A stretch of DNA of 6,959 nt, taken from positions 1-6,959 of the forward strand of contig JAMPEH010000124.1 in the NCBI GenBank assembly GCA_023665245.1. Direction: 5' to 3'. Both the position numbers and the translations under genes were made by a program. Under the pieces are notes generated by a model that was not told the DNA's origin, did no database searches, and worked only from the letters and a program-made list of their open reading frames with translations. Each line of letters starts with the position of its first letter. The stretch's first letter is position 1. Of this stretch, positions 1-5,865 are shown in pieces. The stretch is from Muribaculaceae bacterium (GTDB taxonomy: Bacteria > Pseudomonadota > Alphaproteobacteria > Rs-D84).

Positions 1-1022
1 TCCGTGACGGTAACAAACTGTTCGTAGATGTCCGGGTGCAGCAGCTTGAGCCGTTCCAGACTATCCTTGTTGATCCCGGTCTTGCGGGTAGGCTTGTAGG
101 TGACGGTATAACGGATACCGTCCCGCTCACAGTCTGCTATGCAGCTCGGCCCCATCTGCGCGATGAGGATGCCGCGCAGCCGCTGGATCTCCTCCTCCCG
201 CTTTTTGGAGATCGTCTCGGACTGCTTTTTCTCGTCTGTCAAGCGGAGATACTGCATCAGGGTGTCGGTCATCCCGGCATCTAGGGCGACGGCCTGTGCC
301 TGCGGGTCAGCCGGACCGCCGTACCGTCTGGCACTGGCAACGATAAGGTCACCATCCTCGACGTAGGGCGGCGGGCATTTCGCCTGCACATGGTTCTCCC
401 AGAAGTTCTTTTCTAAATAGATCATCTCCTCCTCATACGCGGCATCCCGTTTCACCTCACGGATAATGACCTCGTCCTCGTTGTTCCCATATAGGCAGCA
501 CAAAAAGGCCCGGTCAATGTCCATAACGGCCATATAATGCCGCACCTGTGTTTCGTACCAGGCTGGAACGATCTCCCGGCCATCCGGCGACCACCAGTGA
601 TCCCGCGCGTTATAGTTGGTGGTTTTGATTTCAAGGATGGTTGTTTCGCCGTTTGGCAGGGTGGCGAAGAAGTCCACATCGGCCAGCATAAAGGGATATT
701 GCGCGTGCCGGAACATCTTCTTGATCTGGAAGATGGAAAAGCCTGTTTTGCGGCTGAAGATTTTTGCCACAAGGTCTTCCAGCAAATTTCCCATCTCCAG
801 GGCGACCCAGTTACCCTCGTCCGGTTCAGCAGGCGCAATGCCCAGCTTGTCGTAAAAAATATCCCGTGCGGTACGGAACGGCGAGATGCCGAGGATCGCC
901 GCAACATCGCTGCCGCCGATCCCGCGCCGCCGCCACGCGAGCCATTGCTCCCGCGTAAGCCCGGCGGTGTTGACCATTACGGTCGGACTTTGCCCTTTGC
1001 GGGGCAGGGTGCTGACAGGCAT
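1..1022 (-). CDS. YqaJ-family phage-type recombination nuclease, C-terminus cut off by window edge
   Basis: The reading frame is open from an ATG at 1022 to base 1 (340 codons) and runs out of the window without a stop, so the product is partial. The N-terminal part matches the YqaJ viral recombinase family: GGSDVAAILG at residues 36-45, MGNLLED at 77-83, LADVDFF at 113-119, ILEIKT at 129-134 and QVRHYM at 159-164. E82, D115/D117, E131, K133 and Q159 are the likely PD-(D/E)XK metal-binding and catalytic set. Residues 260-285 look helical and charged. Family members are 5'-3' exonucleases that pair with a RecT-type annealing protein in phages and conjugative elements; a recT would be expected further left, outside the window. 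The start at 1022 has an AGGGGG site 8 nt upstream; a second ATG at 977 (MVNTAG) is possible but has poorer spacing. The gene lies 3 nt behind the 56-aa gene and in the same frame. The family call is firm; the exact role is inferred. Confidence 0.9.
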   Translation of the reverse strand, partial: MPVSTLPRKGQSPTVMVNTAGLTREQWLAWRRRGIGGSDVAAILGISPFRTARDIFYDKLGIAPAEPDEGNWVALEMGNLLEDLVAKIFSRKTGFSIFQIKKMFRHAQYPFMLADVDFFATLPNGETTILEIKTTNYNARDHWWSPDGREIVPAWYETQVRHYMAVMDIDRAFLCCLYGNNEDEVIIREVKRDAAYEEEMIYLEKNFWENHVQAKCPPPYVEDGDLIVASARRYGGPADPQAQAVALDAGMTDTLMQYLRLTDEKKQSETISKKREEEIQRLRGILIAQMGPSCIADCERDGIRYTVTYKPTRKTGINKDSLERLKLLHPDIYEQFVTVT

Positions 1023-1025
1023 CCG

Positions 1026-1196
1026 TCAGGCCCCCTCTCCGTATTTCAATCTCCGCCGGGGCGGGCGGGCTGCGCGGCTGATTACACGGTACTTGTAGTG
1101 GACACGGCCCCCCTGCTTTTCGCTGCGGGCCATGCGCAGACGGGTATGCCCGCGCTTCGACCAGCTTTTGTGGTTTCGTCTGGTTTTTGCACTCAT
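1026..1196 (-). CDS. 56-aa strongly basic hypothetical protein
   Basis: The ORF begins MSAKTRRNHKSWSKRGHTRL and ends in RRRLKYGEGA. An AAAGGAG ribosome binding site lies about 8 nt before the ATG, which decides this start over a longer in-frame extension to 1355 that would run through the leader terminator. About a third of the residues are Arg, Lys or His and there are few acidic ones, which suggests contact with nucleic acid, but I do not recognise a family. It is the first gene after the long leader and is followed after only CGG by the YqaJ start codon in the same frame, so the two are very probably co-transcribed and translationally coupled. Function is unknown. Confidence 0.6.
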   Translation of the reverse strand: MSAKTRRNHKSWSKRGHTRLRMARSEKQGGRVHYKYRVISRAARPPRRRLKYGEGA

Positions 1197-1286
1197 TTTC
1201 GATGACTCCTTTCTCTGTGTTTGATGTATCCTCAACGCCAACCGGCGCTTTGGCAAGGTGTAGCGCCGGGCAAAATGCCGGCAAAC

Positions 1287-1363
1287 AAAAAAGCGGGAAT
1301 GACAAAGAGGCGATAAAAGCCTGGCGCTCATGGCAAAACCATGAGCCAATGTCATTCCCGCTT
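1287..1363 (-). terminator. Second leader terminator with branched stem
   Basis: A perfect 14-bp inverted repeat (AAGCGGGAATGACA at 1291-1304 with TGTCATTCCCGCTT at 1350-1363) encloses two smaller hairpins: an 8-bp stem GCTCATGG/CCATGAGC at 1326-1346 and a 4-bp stem AGGC/GCCT at 1308-1322. Read on the minus strand, the outer stem is followed by a run of six T (1287-1292, partly in the stem), so it is oriented to stop transcription coming from the promoter at 1548-1576 before it reaches the 56-aa gene. On the plus strand there is no T run. It lies about 90 nt upstream of the gene it would control. Confidence 0.7.
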
Positions 1364-1384
1364 GATGTGTGTACCCTATGGTAC

Positions 1385-1440
1385 AAAATAAAAAAGCCAG
1401 TGACCGCTACACCCCAAAAGAGCATAGCTGTACCACTGGC
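1385..1440 (-). terminator. First leader terminator
   Basis: On the minus strand GCCAGTG (1434-1440) pairs with CACTGGC (1396-1402), and the stem is followed by TTTTTTATTTT (1385-1395). This is an intrinsic terminator shape with a 31-nt loop. It sits in the same leader as the branched terminator at 1287-1363, about 100 nt after the expected transcription start. A short GTACC/GGTAC hairpin at 1371-1384 lies between the two terminators. Confidence 0.6.
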
Positions 1441-1547
1441 AAATCAATACAAACTCAACAACGTGTGCAATGCGGCCAAAAGCTGCTTGACGGGCAAAAG
1501 GCCCGAAATCCCACGAGGGGCGCGCACAAAAATCAACTACGGTGTTT

Positions 1548-1576
1548 ATGATACCACAATATATAGTATCTGTCAA
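1548..1576 (-). promoter_or_regulatory. Sigma-A promoter of the YqaJ operon
   Basis: On the minus strand TTGACA (1571-1576) and TATCAT (1548-1553) are separated by exactly 17 bp, with a TGG extended -10 directly before TATCAT. The -35 is a perfect consensus and the -10 matches 5 of 6. Transcription would start near 1541 and run left into the leader. Confidence 0.75.
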
Positions 1577-1596
1577 GAGAATTATTCTATATATTG
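1557..1596. promoter_or_regulatory. Perfect 10-bp dyad over the -35 box, likely operator
   Basis: CAATATATAG (1557-1566) and CTATATATTG (1587-1596) are exact inverted repeats with 20 bp between them. The dyad centre falls on the -35 hexamer (1571-1576) and the half-sites are 30 bp apart, about three helical turns, so a dimer or two dimers could bind on one face of the DNA and block polymerase. The binding protein is not identified. Confidence 0.5.
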
Positions 1597-1993
1597 CGTT
1601 TCAAAAATTTTTTGAAATTTTTTTGGGAAAATGTCGAAAAAACGAGGTCAAATCCATATTTATTATAATAGATGGCTCCCTGCTCAAAGGACAGACAAGC
1701 CATTCGGTGTACCTTGACAAACGGCGCCGCCGGCCTTATTCTCCGTCCGGCGTCTATATCCCTATCCCGGCAGTCATACAGGAGCGGCGGACAGTGCGCA
1801 TCCTCTCAAGCGCGCCCGCCGCATAAAGGCTGCACAGCGGCCGCCTGACAATACGCGGCGGAAAACCACGGCGCAGGAAGTGGGCCGGGACAGGGCAAAA
1901 ATTGATCTGCTTGCGGGTGGAAGATACAGGGGGTACCCCGATAGGATTTCCGCTGTTCCCTCGCAGGCTTTAAAGGAGGAATTACAATACATC
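1597..1993 (+). promoter_or_regulatory. Divergent intergenic region upstream of xis
   Basis: No convincing gene is seen in about 400 bases. The left end is very AT-rich, with an IR TTTCAAAAA/TTTTTGAAA at 1599-1617. A 28-codon ORF at 1631-1717 (MSKKRGQIHIYYNRW...) has only a weak GGGAAA site and is not called. The probable promoter at 1714-1742 lies here. A perfect palindrome GGGGTACCCC sits at 1930-1939, 55 bp before the xis start, and a strong AAAGGAGG at 1972-1979 serves the xis gene. The untranslated leader would be about 240 nt. The composition shifts from AT-rich to GC-rich near 1715. Confidence 0.4.
1714..1742 (+). promoter_or_regulatory. Probable promoter for xis-int
   Basis: TTGACA (1714-1719), a 17-bp spacer and TATTCT (1737-1742) on the plus strand. 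The -35 is perfect and the -10 matches 4 of 6. It is the best match upstream of the xis and int genes and is divergent from the YqaJ promoter, with about 140 bp between the two -35 boxes. The spacer is unusually GC-rich, which lowers confidence. Confidence 0.4.
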
Positions 1994-2188
1994 ATGTTTA
2001 AGGAATACCCCGATATTCTCACCGTTGCACAATTAGCACGGGCACTGCATATCAGCAAAGCCTCTGCGTACCGGCTGGTCAACGAGCATCTGATCGGCTG
2101 CAAACGCATCGGACGGAAAATCATCGTACCCAAAAGATGCCTGATTGACTATGTGCTCTCCGCAAGGTATACTGAACCTACACCGTAA
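1994..2188 (+). CDS. xis: Excisionase-like helix-turn-helix DNA-binding protein
   Basis: A 64-aa product with the single winged HTH of the MerR/excisionase type (HTH_17): ILTVAQLARALHISKASAYR (residues 8-27) forms the HTH, and GCKRIGRKIIVPKRCLIDYV (35-54) the wing and C-terminal helix. Such small proteins next to a tyrosine integrase bend DNA at the attachment site and direct the integrase towards excision, sometimes also repressing their own operon. I chose the ATG at 1994, which gives the usual size of such proteins; GGAGG lies 14 nt upstream, a long spacing. An in-frame ATG at 1880 would add 38 residues unlike the family and lacks such a site. The int gene starts 39 nt downstream, so the two probably form one transcript. 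The role as Xis is inferred from size, fold and position. Confidence 0.8.
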   Translation: MFKEYPDILTVAQLARALHISKASAYRLVNEHLIGCKRIGRKIIVPKRCLIDYVLSARYTEPTP

Positions 2189-2227
2189 CAGCAGGCAATT
2201 TCTACTGTCAAAAAGGGGGACAAGCAA

Positions 2228-3379
2228 ATGACAGGCAGCCTGCAAATCAAAAATGATAAATTCTACATGGTTCTCAATGTATTGGATCACGGGAAACGCA
2301 AGAAAAAATGGATCGCGACCGGCCTGGACGTCAAAGGAAACAAGCGGAAGGCGGAGCTTCTTTTGCGGGAAACGCTTCAATTCTATGAGGATAAGAAAGG
2401 TGATCCCCGCGCTGAGATGTTCTTTTCCGCCTATCTTCAGCACTGGCTTGAGATCGCACAGCGAAAGGTCGATGCCGTTACCTATCAGGGATATGAGCTG
2501 CTGGCCCAACGCCAACTCATCCCGTGGTTTGAAGCAAAGGAAATCCGATTGAGGGACATAGACCTGCCCATTCTTCAGAATTACCTTGATGAAAAGGCGG
2601 CAAGCGGACGTTTGGACGGAAAGGGCGGGCTTTCTCCCCGAACCCTGAGACTGCATAAAAACATACTGAACCAGGCGCTGAATGAAGCCGTTAAGGATGA
2701 ACTGATTGCCAGTAATCCCTGCCAGTATGTAGTCCTGCCTCAAAATGTCCGCTATGAATCCGCCTTTTACACTGCGGAGCAGCTGAACAGCTTCTTTGAG
2801 GCGATCCGGGACGATCCCCTCTATCCTTTGCTGAAAATCACGGCAATCTACGGCCTGCGCCGCAGCGAGGTATTGGGGATAAAATGGGACAGCATTGATT
2901 TTCAGCGTGGAACACTGACGATCCGGCACACCGTATCTAAGGTAACCAAGGCTGTGGAAAAGGACAAAACCAAGAACTCCACAAGTTACCGATCCTTTCC
3001 CTTGACCGAAGAAGCAAAGCAGCTTTTTCGTGCCGCAAAGATGGAAGAAAAGGACAATCGCCGTTTGTTTGGCCGTGAATATCACGAGAGCGATTATGTT
3101 TTCAAGTGGCCTGACGGACGGTCTTATTGGCCGGATTATATTTCAAAGCGGTTCTCCGCGCTGCTCGAAAAGAACAACATGTCCCACATTCGATTTCATG
3201 AAATTCGTCATAGCTGCGCAAGTTTACTCATCAATGCGGGTTTCAACCTCAAGGATGTGCAGGAGTGGATGGGCCATGCGGACATCAAGATGACCGCAAA
3301 TCTCTACGGGCACCTTGATGTAGCAAGAAAGAGGGATATGGCCGCAAGGCTATCCGGTGATTTATCCCTGACGGAATAA
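2228..3379 (+). CDS. int: Tyrosine recombinase/integrase
   Basis: A complete 383-aa phage/Tn916-class integrase that inserts and excises a mobile element through a covalent phosphotyrosine intermediate. The N-terminal part (about residues 1-55) is an arm-binding type domain, residues about 62-165 the SAM-like core-binding domain, and 180-375 the catalytic domain. The full active site is visible: R211 (YGLRRSEVLG), the beta-hairpin lysine K249 (or K247), H324 and R327 (RFHEIRH), H350 (MGHADI) and the nucleophile Y360 (ANLYGHL). The start at 2228 has a GGGGGA site 7 nt upstream. It follows the xis gene by 39 nt, and its stop lies about 100 bp from a severed tRNA-Ala gene, the expected position of its attachment site. 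It appears intact and potentially active. Its identity as an integrase is secure; the use of the tRNA as target is inferred from position. Confidence 0.96.
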   Translation: MTGSLQIKNDKFYMVLNVLDHGKRKKKWIATGLDVKGNKRKAELLLRETLQFYEDKKGDPRAEMFFSAYLQHWLEIAQRKVDAVTYQGYELLAQRQLIPWFEAKEIRLRDIDLPILQNYLDEKAASGRLDGKGGLSPRTLRLHKNILNQALNEAVKDELIASNPCQYVVLPQNVRYESAFYTAEQLNSFFEAIRDDPLYPLLKITAIYGLRRSEVLGIKWDSIDFQRGTLTIRHTVSKVTKAVEKDKTKNSTSYRSFPLTEEAKQLFRAAKMEEKDNRRLFGREYHESDYVFKWPDGRSYWPDYISKRFSALLEKNNMSHIRFHEIRHSCASLLINAGFNLKDVQEWMGHADIKMTANLYGHLDVARKRDMAARLSGDLSLTE

Positions 3380-3429
3380 AATCCAAAGTGTTAGAAAACG
3401 GTTAGAAATCCATGGATCAGGGAAAAAGA

Positions 3430-3478
3430 AAAAAGCCTTGAAAAATCGGCAATAAACAACGATTTATCAAGACTTTTT
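3430..3478 (+). terminator. Long-stem terminator after int, probably bidirectional
   Basis: AAAAAGCCTTGAAAAATCG (3430-3448) and CGATTTATCAAGACTTTTT (3460-3478) pair at 17 of 19 positions around an 11-nt loop. The stem ends in a T5 run on the plus strand, and on the minus strand it continues into CTTTTTTCTTTTT. It would stop int transcripts before the tRNA fragment and also stop transcripts arriving from the right. Confidence 0.65.
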
Positions 3479-3481
3479 CGC

Positions 3482-3540
3482 TGGTGGAGATGAGGGGGAT
3501 CGAACCCCTTACCTCTTGAATGCCATTCAAGCGCTCTCCC
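3482..3540 (-). other. Attachment-site core: 3' part of tRNA-Ala(GGC), 5' part missing
   Basis: Read on the minus strand, this is a canonical tRNA from the D-arm 3' strand to the end: GAGC, anticodon stem CTTGA/TCAAG with loop ATGGCAT (anticodon GGC, alanine), variable loop AGGTA, T-stem AGGGG/CCCCT with loop TTCGATC, acceptor 3' strand CATCTCC, discriminator A and encoded CCA (3482-3484). The 5' side should supply GGAGATG and a GCTC D-stem strand. The sequence beyond 3540 has neither; its best candidate, GGGGTGC, pairs at only 4 of 7 positions. It is therefore a 59-bp tRNA fragment, not a functional gene. Tyrosine integrases commonly use the 3' half of tRNA genes as the crossover region and carry a copy in attP. 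Its place about 100 bp after int supports that reading. Confidence 0.75.
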
Positions 3541-3621
3541 GGTTCATCGGTAAAGCACCCCGCAATGAGTGAAGGTGTAGGCTTTGTTTTTGCGTATGAT
3601 TACTTCATTTCTTTGCCGATA

Positions 3622-3885
3622 TTACTTCTGGCCATAGTGCGTACCGCACTGGGCAATTTCCAAGACATCGTTCTTTATCCTGTACACAAGGCGGTTCTTG
3701 CCATCGATCCGGCGGCTCCACCAGCCGCTCAGATCACCCTTCAGCGGTTCCGGCTTTCCGATTCCCCTGAAAGGATCTCGTGAAACCTCTTTCAGCAGGG
3801 TATTGATCTTTCTCAGCACCGCCGGATCTTTCGTCTGCCAGGAAACGTATTCCTCCCATGCCGTTTCTGACCAGTCCTTATGCAT
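3622..3885 (-). CDS. yoeB: YoeB-family toxin (ribosome-dependent mRNA endonuclease)
   Basis: An 87-aa toxin of the Txe/YoeB family, which binds the ribosome and cuts mRNA in the A site. Diagnostic blocks are DWSETAWEEYVSWQ (residues 4-17), GIGKPEPLK (41-49), LSGWWSRRID (52-61), RLVY (65-68) and the C-terminal CGTHYGQK. With the ATG at 3885 the catalytic residues fall at E46, R65, H83 and Y84, exactly the numbering of E. coli YoeB, which with a GAGG site 9 nt upstream supports this start over a TTG three codons earlier. The C-terminus has three extra residues (GQK) after the usual final HY. It overlaps the end of the antitoxin gene by 8 nt, so translation is coupled. The active site looks intact. 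Confidence 0.93.
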   Translation of the reverse strand: MHKDWSETAWEEYVSWQTKDPAVLRKINTLLKEVSRDPFRGIGKPEPLKGDLSGWWSRRIDGKNRLVYRIKNDVLEIAQCGTHYGQK

Positions 3886-4144
3886 CGTCCGCAACCTCGA
3901 TCAAGTCATGACGCACACGACGCCCGGATTCCAGTTCCGCAATGGAACGGCGAAGCACTGCCTGATTTGTTTCACTCCAAAACGGGTCGGTCGAAATCTC
4001 AAAAGGAATCCGCTGTTCACGGATCACTGCTTTCACAAAGAGATTTACCGCAACGGATGCGTTCATCCCTACTTCTGCGCAAAACGCATCAAACCGACGC
4101 TTCAAATCCTCATCCATACGGACATTCAGTGTCGTTTGGCTCAC
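3878..4144 (-). CDS. relB: RelB/DinJ-family antitoxin
   Basis: An 88-aa antitoxin starting at a GTG with GGAG 8 nt upstream. The product begins VSQTTLNVRMDEDLKRRFDA, a ribbon-helix-helix DNA-binding domain (about residues 4-45, with GMNASVAVNLFVKAV as the second helix), followed by the family's conserved IPFEI segment (46-50) and a charged C-terminal tail that would wrap the toxin. Family members neutralise the toxin and, with it, repress their own promoter. Translation from an upstream ATG at 4228 is rejected because it would start inside the recombinase gene and the promoter. The pairing is notable: YoeB is classically partnered by YefM/Phd antitoxins, although RelB/DinJ partners occur in Bacillota. 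The C-terminus overlaps the yoeB start by 8 nt. Confidence 0.9.
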   Translation of the reverse strand: MSQTTLNVRMDEDLKRRFDAFCAEVGMNASVAVNLFVKAVIREQRIPFEISTDPFWSETNQAVLRRSIAELESGRRVRHDLIEVADDA

Positions 4145-4174
4145 AATGACCTCTCCTTTCCTGTCGTCATCTAT

Positions 4175-4203
4175 AATGTACCACATTGTATTCACATTGT
4201 CAA
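4175..4203 (-). promoter_or_regulatory. Promoter and repeat operator of the toxin-antitoxin pair
   Basis: On the minus strand TTGACA (4198-4203), a 17-bp spacer and TACATT (4175-4180) with a TGG extended -10. The spacer is filled with repeats: on the plus strand ACATT occurs at 4183-4187 and 4194-4198, one helical turn apart (each within CACATTGT), and its inverse AATGT at 4175-4179. This is the kind of array that RHH antitoxins bind, so autorepression is likely. Confidence 0.65.
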
Positions 4204-4224
4204 CGAAAAGATGTATTTTCGCCA

Positions 4225-5847
4225 TCATGATGCCGCCGCTCTCATGTCATAATCCTCCGGCACATCCACACCAAGCTCAAACTGTGCGAAGTTCATGTTG
4301 AATTCAAGATGCAGGCGGTAGCCCTCATACACCTCTGCCCTCCTGATAATGTACCCCGCGATCATCTTTTTTACTGCCATGTCGCTCTTGTCAAACATCT
4401 CAGACCATTGCAGCAGCTGGCTGTAATCCGCCTCGATTTGTCCGATCCTGCTCTCGCTTTTCTCCAGCTCCGCATTGAGCGCGGTCAGCGCCTCGTTGGA
4501 TTCCAGCATCCTGATCCTCGCGGCGTCCACAAGCTCGGACAAAACATCTTTCGGGAAGCTGCCCCGGCCTTGTATGGACTTCACGACCTCCGCTTTCAGC
4601 ATATCGTATTCCTTCGCGGCTTTAGCGCACTCCGCCTTTGCCGCCGCGAGACGCTCTTTCAGCGAGGTCATTGCGCTGCGGTGGGTCCGGGACACGATCT
4701 CATCCCGGCTGACCGCCCGCATCCTGTCAAAAACAGTGTGCAGTGCGTCTGTCACAATCCGGTCGAGGATGTGCATGGTATAGCCGGTCGGGCCGCTGCA
4801 TTGGCAGCGCTTTCTTGTCTTGTTGTAACAGACGTACCGGATGCGGGTGCGGGTAGTTTTCTGCCCCGCCGCGTTTGTCCTGCTGGTGGTATTGCTCGTC
4901 AGGGTCAGCCGCCCGCCGCAATGTCCGCAGAACACGTTCCCCGAAAGCAGCGACTGCCCGCCGGTGTTGCGGGGCATGGTACGCTTTTCGTTGTACTCGT
5001 TGGTGCGCTCCTCCATCAGGCGCTGGGCAAGCTGGAAGTTCGCGGGCGGGATGATCTGCAGCTCCGGGAATATCTCGGAACGGGTTTCGCCGCTGCGTAA
5101 AACGCCGGTGTACATGATATTATGCAGGATATGTCCAACTGTCGCTTCATGCCAGTTCTTCCCGTCGCGGGTATGGATGCCCTGCTCATTGAGAAAGTTA
5201 GCGATCCGAAAGCGGCCATAGCCCGACCCGATGCAGAGGTCGAACATGGTTTTGACAATTCGGGATTCTTCCTCGCAGATTTCCAGCTTCATAACCTCAT
5301 GCTTTCTCTTATTGCAGACGCCGCTCGGCACAAGCCTGTACCCAAAGGGCGCGATGCCGCCGCGAAAGCGTCCCTCCTGCACCATTTGGCCCAGTGCGGC
5401 CTTTGTGCGGATCGCTGTCTTTTGGCTCTCGCCGTCCGCCTGCCAGAAGCGGATGTAGTTTGTCAGCCGGTCAACGTGGCTGCTGATCGTCTGCTCCCCC
5501 TCGTTGACGCTCCAGACACGGATGCCGTTCTTGATGAACCACTCCACCACAAAGGGCGTTTCCTCCGCGCGTCGGCCAAGACGGTCGAACATGAAAACCA
5601 GCAATATGTCAAATCTGCCCTGCTCCGCGTATTTCTTGATCTGCTGGATCTTATCCCGGTCGTTGGCGCTGACCTTAAAGCCGGACACGCCGGTTTCCTG
5701 CTCCTCCAGCACGATCTCCCAGCCCATACGTCCGGCAAACTCGTGGCAGGCTTTGCGCTGCACGGGAATGTCCGCCTGGTTCAATTCGTCGTGGTCCACC
5801 TGTTTTGTGGTGGAAACACGGTATAAACAACAAACTCTTTCAGCCAT
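4225..5847 (-). CDS. Large serine recombinase
   Basis: A complete 540-aa large serine recombinase, the class that includes Tn4451 TnpX and phage integrases. It makes 2-bp staggered breaks through a phosphoserine link and moves an element as a circle. Residues 4-150 are the resolvase domain with the nucleophile S12 (YRVSTTKQ) and the FDRLGRR motif (D88, R89, R92). About 160-280 is the recombinase domain (RFRGGIAPFGYRL). About 304-350 is a zinc ribbon with C307, C310, C340 and C348/C350. About 391-480 is an Ala/Glu/Lys-rich coiled coil, followed by a short C-terminal domain. The ATG at 5847 is the only start that retains the catalytic motif; GAGAGAGGA lies 12 nt upstream. The toxin-antitoxin promoter begins about 20 bp after its stop. 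It is preceded on the same strand by small ORFs, probably in one operon. All catalytic residues are present, so it should be active; its own att sites are not identified. Confidence 0.95.
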   Translation of the reverse strand: MAERVCCLYRVSTTKQVDHDELNQADIPVQRKACHEFAGRMGWEIVLEEQETGVSGFKVSANDRDKIQQIKKYAEQGRFDILLVFMFDRLGRRAEETPFVVEWFIKNGIRVWSVNEGEQTISSHVDRLTNYIRFWQADGESQKTAIRTKAALGQMVQEGRFRGGIAPFGYRLVPSGVCNKRKHEVMKLEICEEESRIVKTMFDLCIGSGYGRFRIANFLNEQGIHTRDGKNWHEATVGHILHNIMYTGVLRSGETRSEIFPELQIIPPANFQLAQRLMEERTNEYNEKRTMPRNTGGQSLLSGNVFCGHCGGRLTLTSNTTSRTNAAGQKTTRTRIRYVCYNKTRKRCQCSGPTGYTMHILDRIVTDALHTVFDRMRAVSRDEIVSRTHRSAMTSLKERLAAAKAECAKAAKEYDMLKAEVVKSIQGRGSFPKDVLSELVDAARIRMLESNEALTALNAELEKSESRIGQIEADYSQLLQWSEMFDKSDMAVKKMIAGYIIRRAEVYEGYRLHLEFNMNFAQFELGVDVPEDYDMRAAAS

Positions 5848-5865
5848 TTTTGTATCCGTCCTCTC

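Larger units (their letters stand above)
1197..1541 (-). promoter_or_regulatory. Long structured leader of the YqaJ operon (putative attenuator)
   Basis: Roughly 345 nt separate the predicted transcription start near 1541 from the first start codon at 1196. The stretch holds, in order of minus-strand transcription, a CGGGC/GCCCG hairpin (1491-1505), the terminator at 1385-1440, a GTACC/GGTAC hairpin (1371-1384) and the branched terminator at 1287-1363. No leader peptide is certain: an ATG at 1425 opens a frame that runs without a stop through both terminators and out of phase into the genes, and it reads as non-coding. The arrangement suggests that expression of the operon depends on antitermination or on a signal that melts the stems. 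It matches no riboswitch class that I can name. Confidence 0.5.

Noticed and set aside
452..907. Minus-strand ORF of 151 codons and the plus-strand ORF at 537-1205
   Set aside because: Both are out of frame with the YqaJ gene, whose own frame is open from 1022 to the window edge and carries the family motifs.
826..1425. Minus-strand ORF of 199 codons through the leader
   Set aside because: It runs through two terminators, overlaps two better-supported genes in another frame, and its ATG has no clear ribosome binding site.
1664..1669. TATAAT on the plus strand as an xis promoter
   Set aside because: A perfect -10 but no recognisable -35 at 15-19 bp; the TTGACA/TATTCT pair at 1714-1742 is better supported.
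2033..3085. Minus-strand ORF of 350 codons opposite the integrase
   Set aside because: It lies antisense to an integrase with a full active site, its product has no recognisable motif, and it arises from the codon bias of the plus-strand gene.
3482..3570. Intact tRNA-Ala gene
   Set aside because: The 5' acceptor strand and the D-stem 5' strand are missing; the nearest candidate pairs at only four of seven positions and gives the wrong length.
4309..5826. Long plus-strand ORFs opposite the serine recombinase
   Set aside because: They are shadows of the recombinase frame and show no domains.
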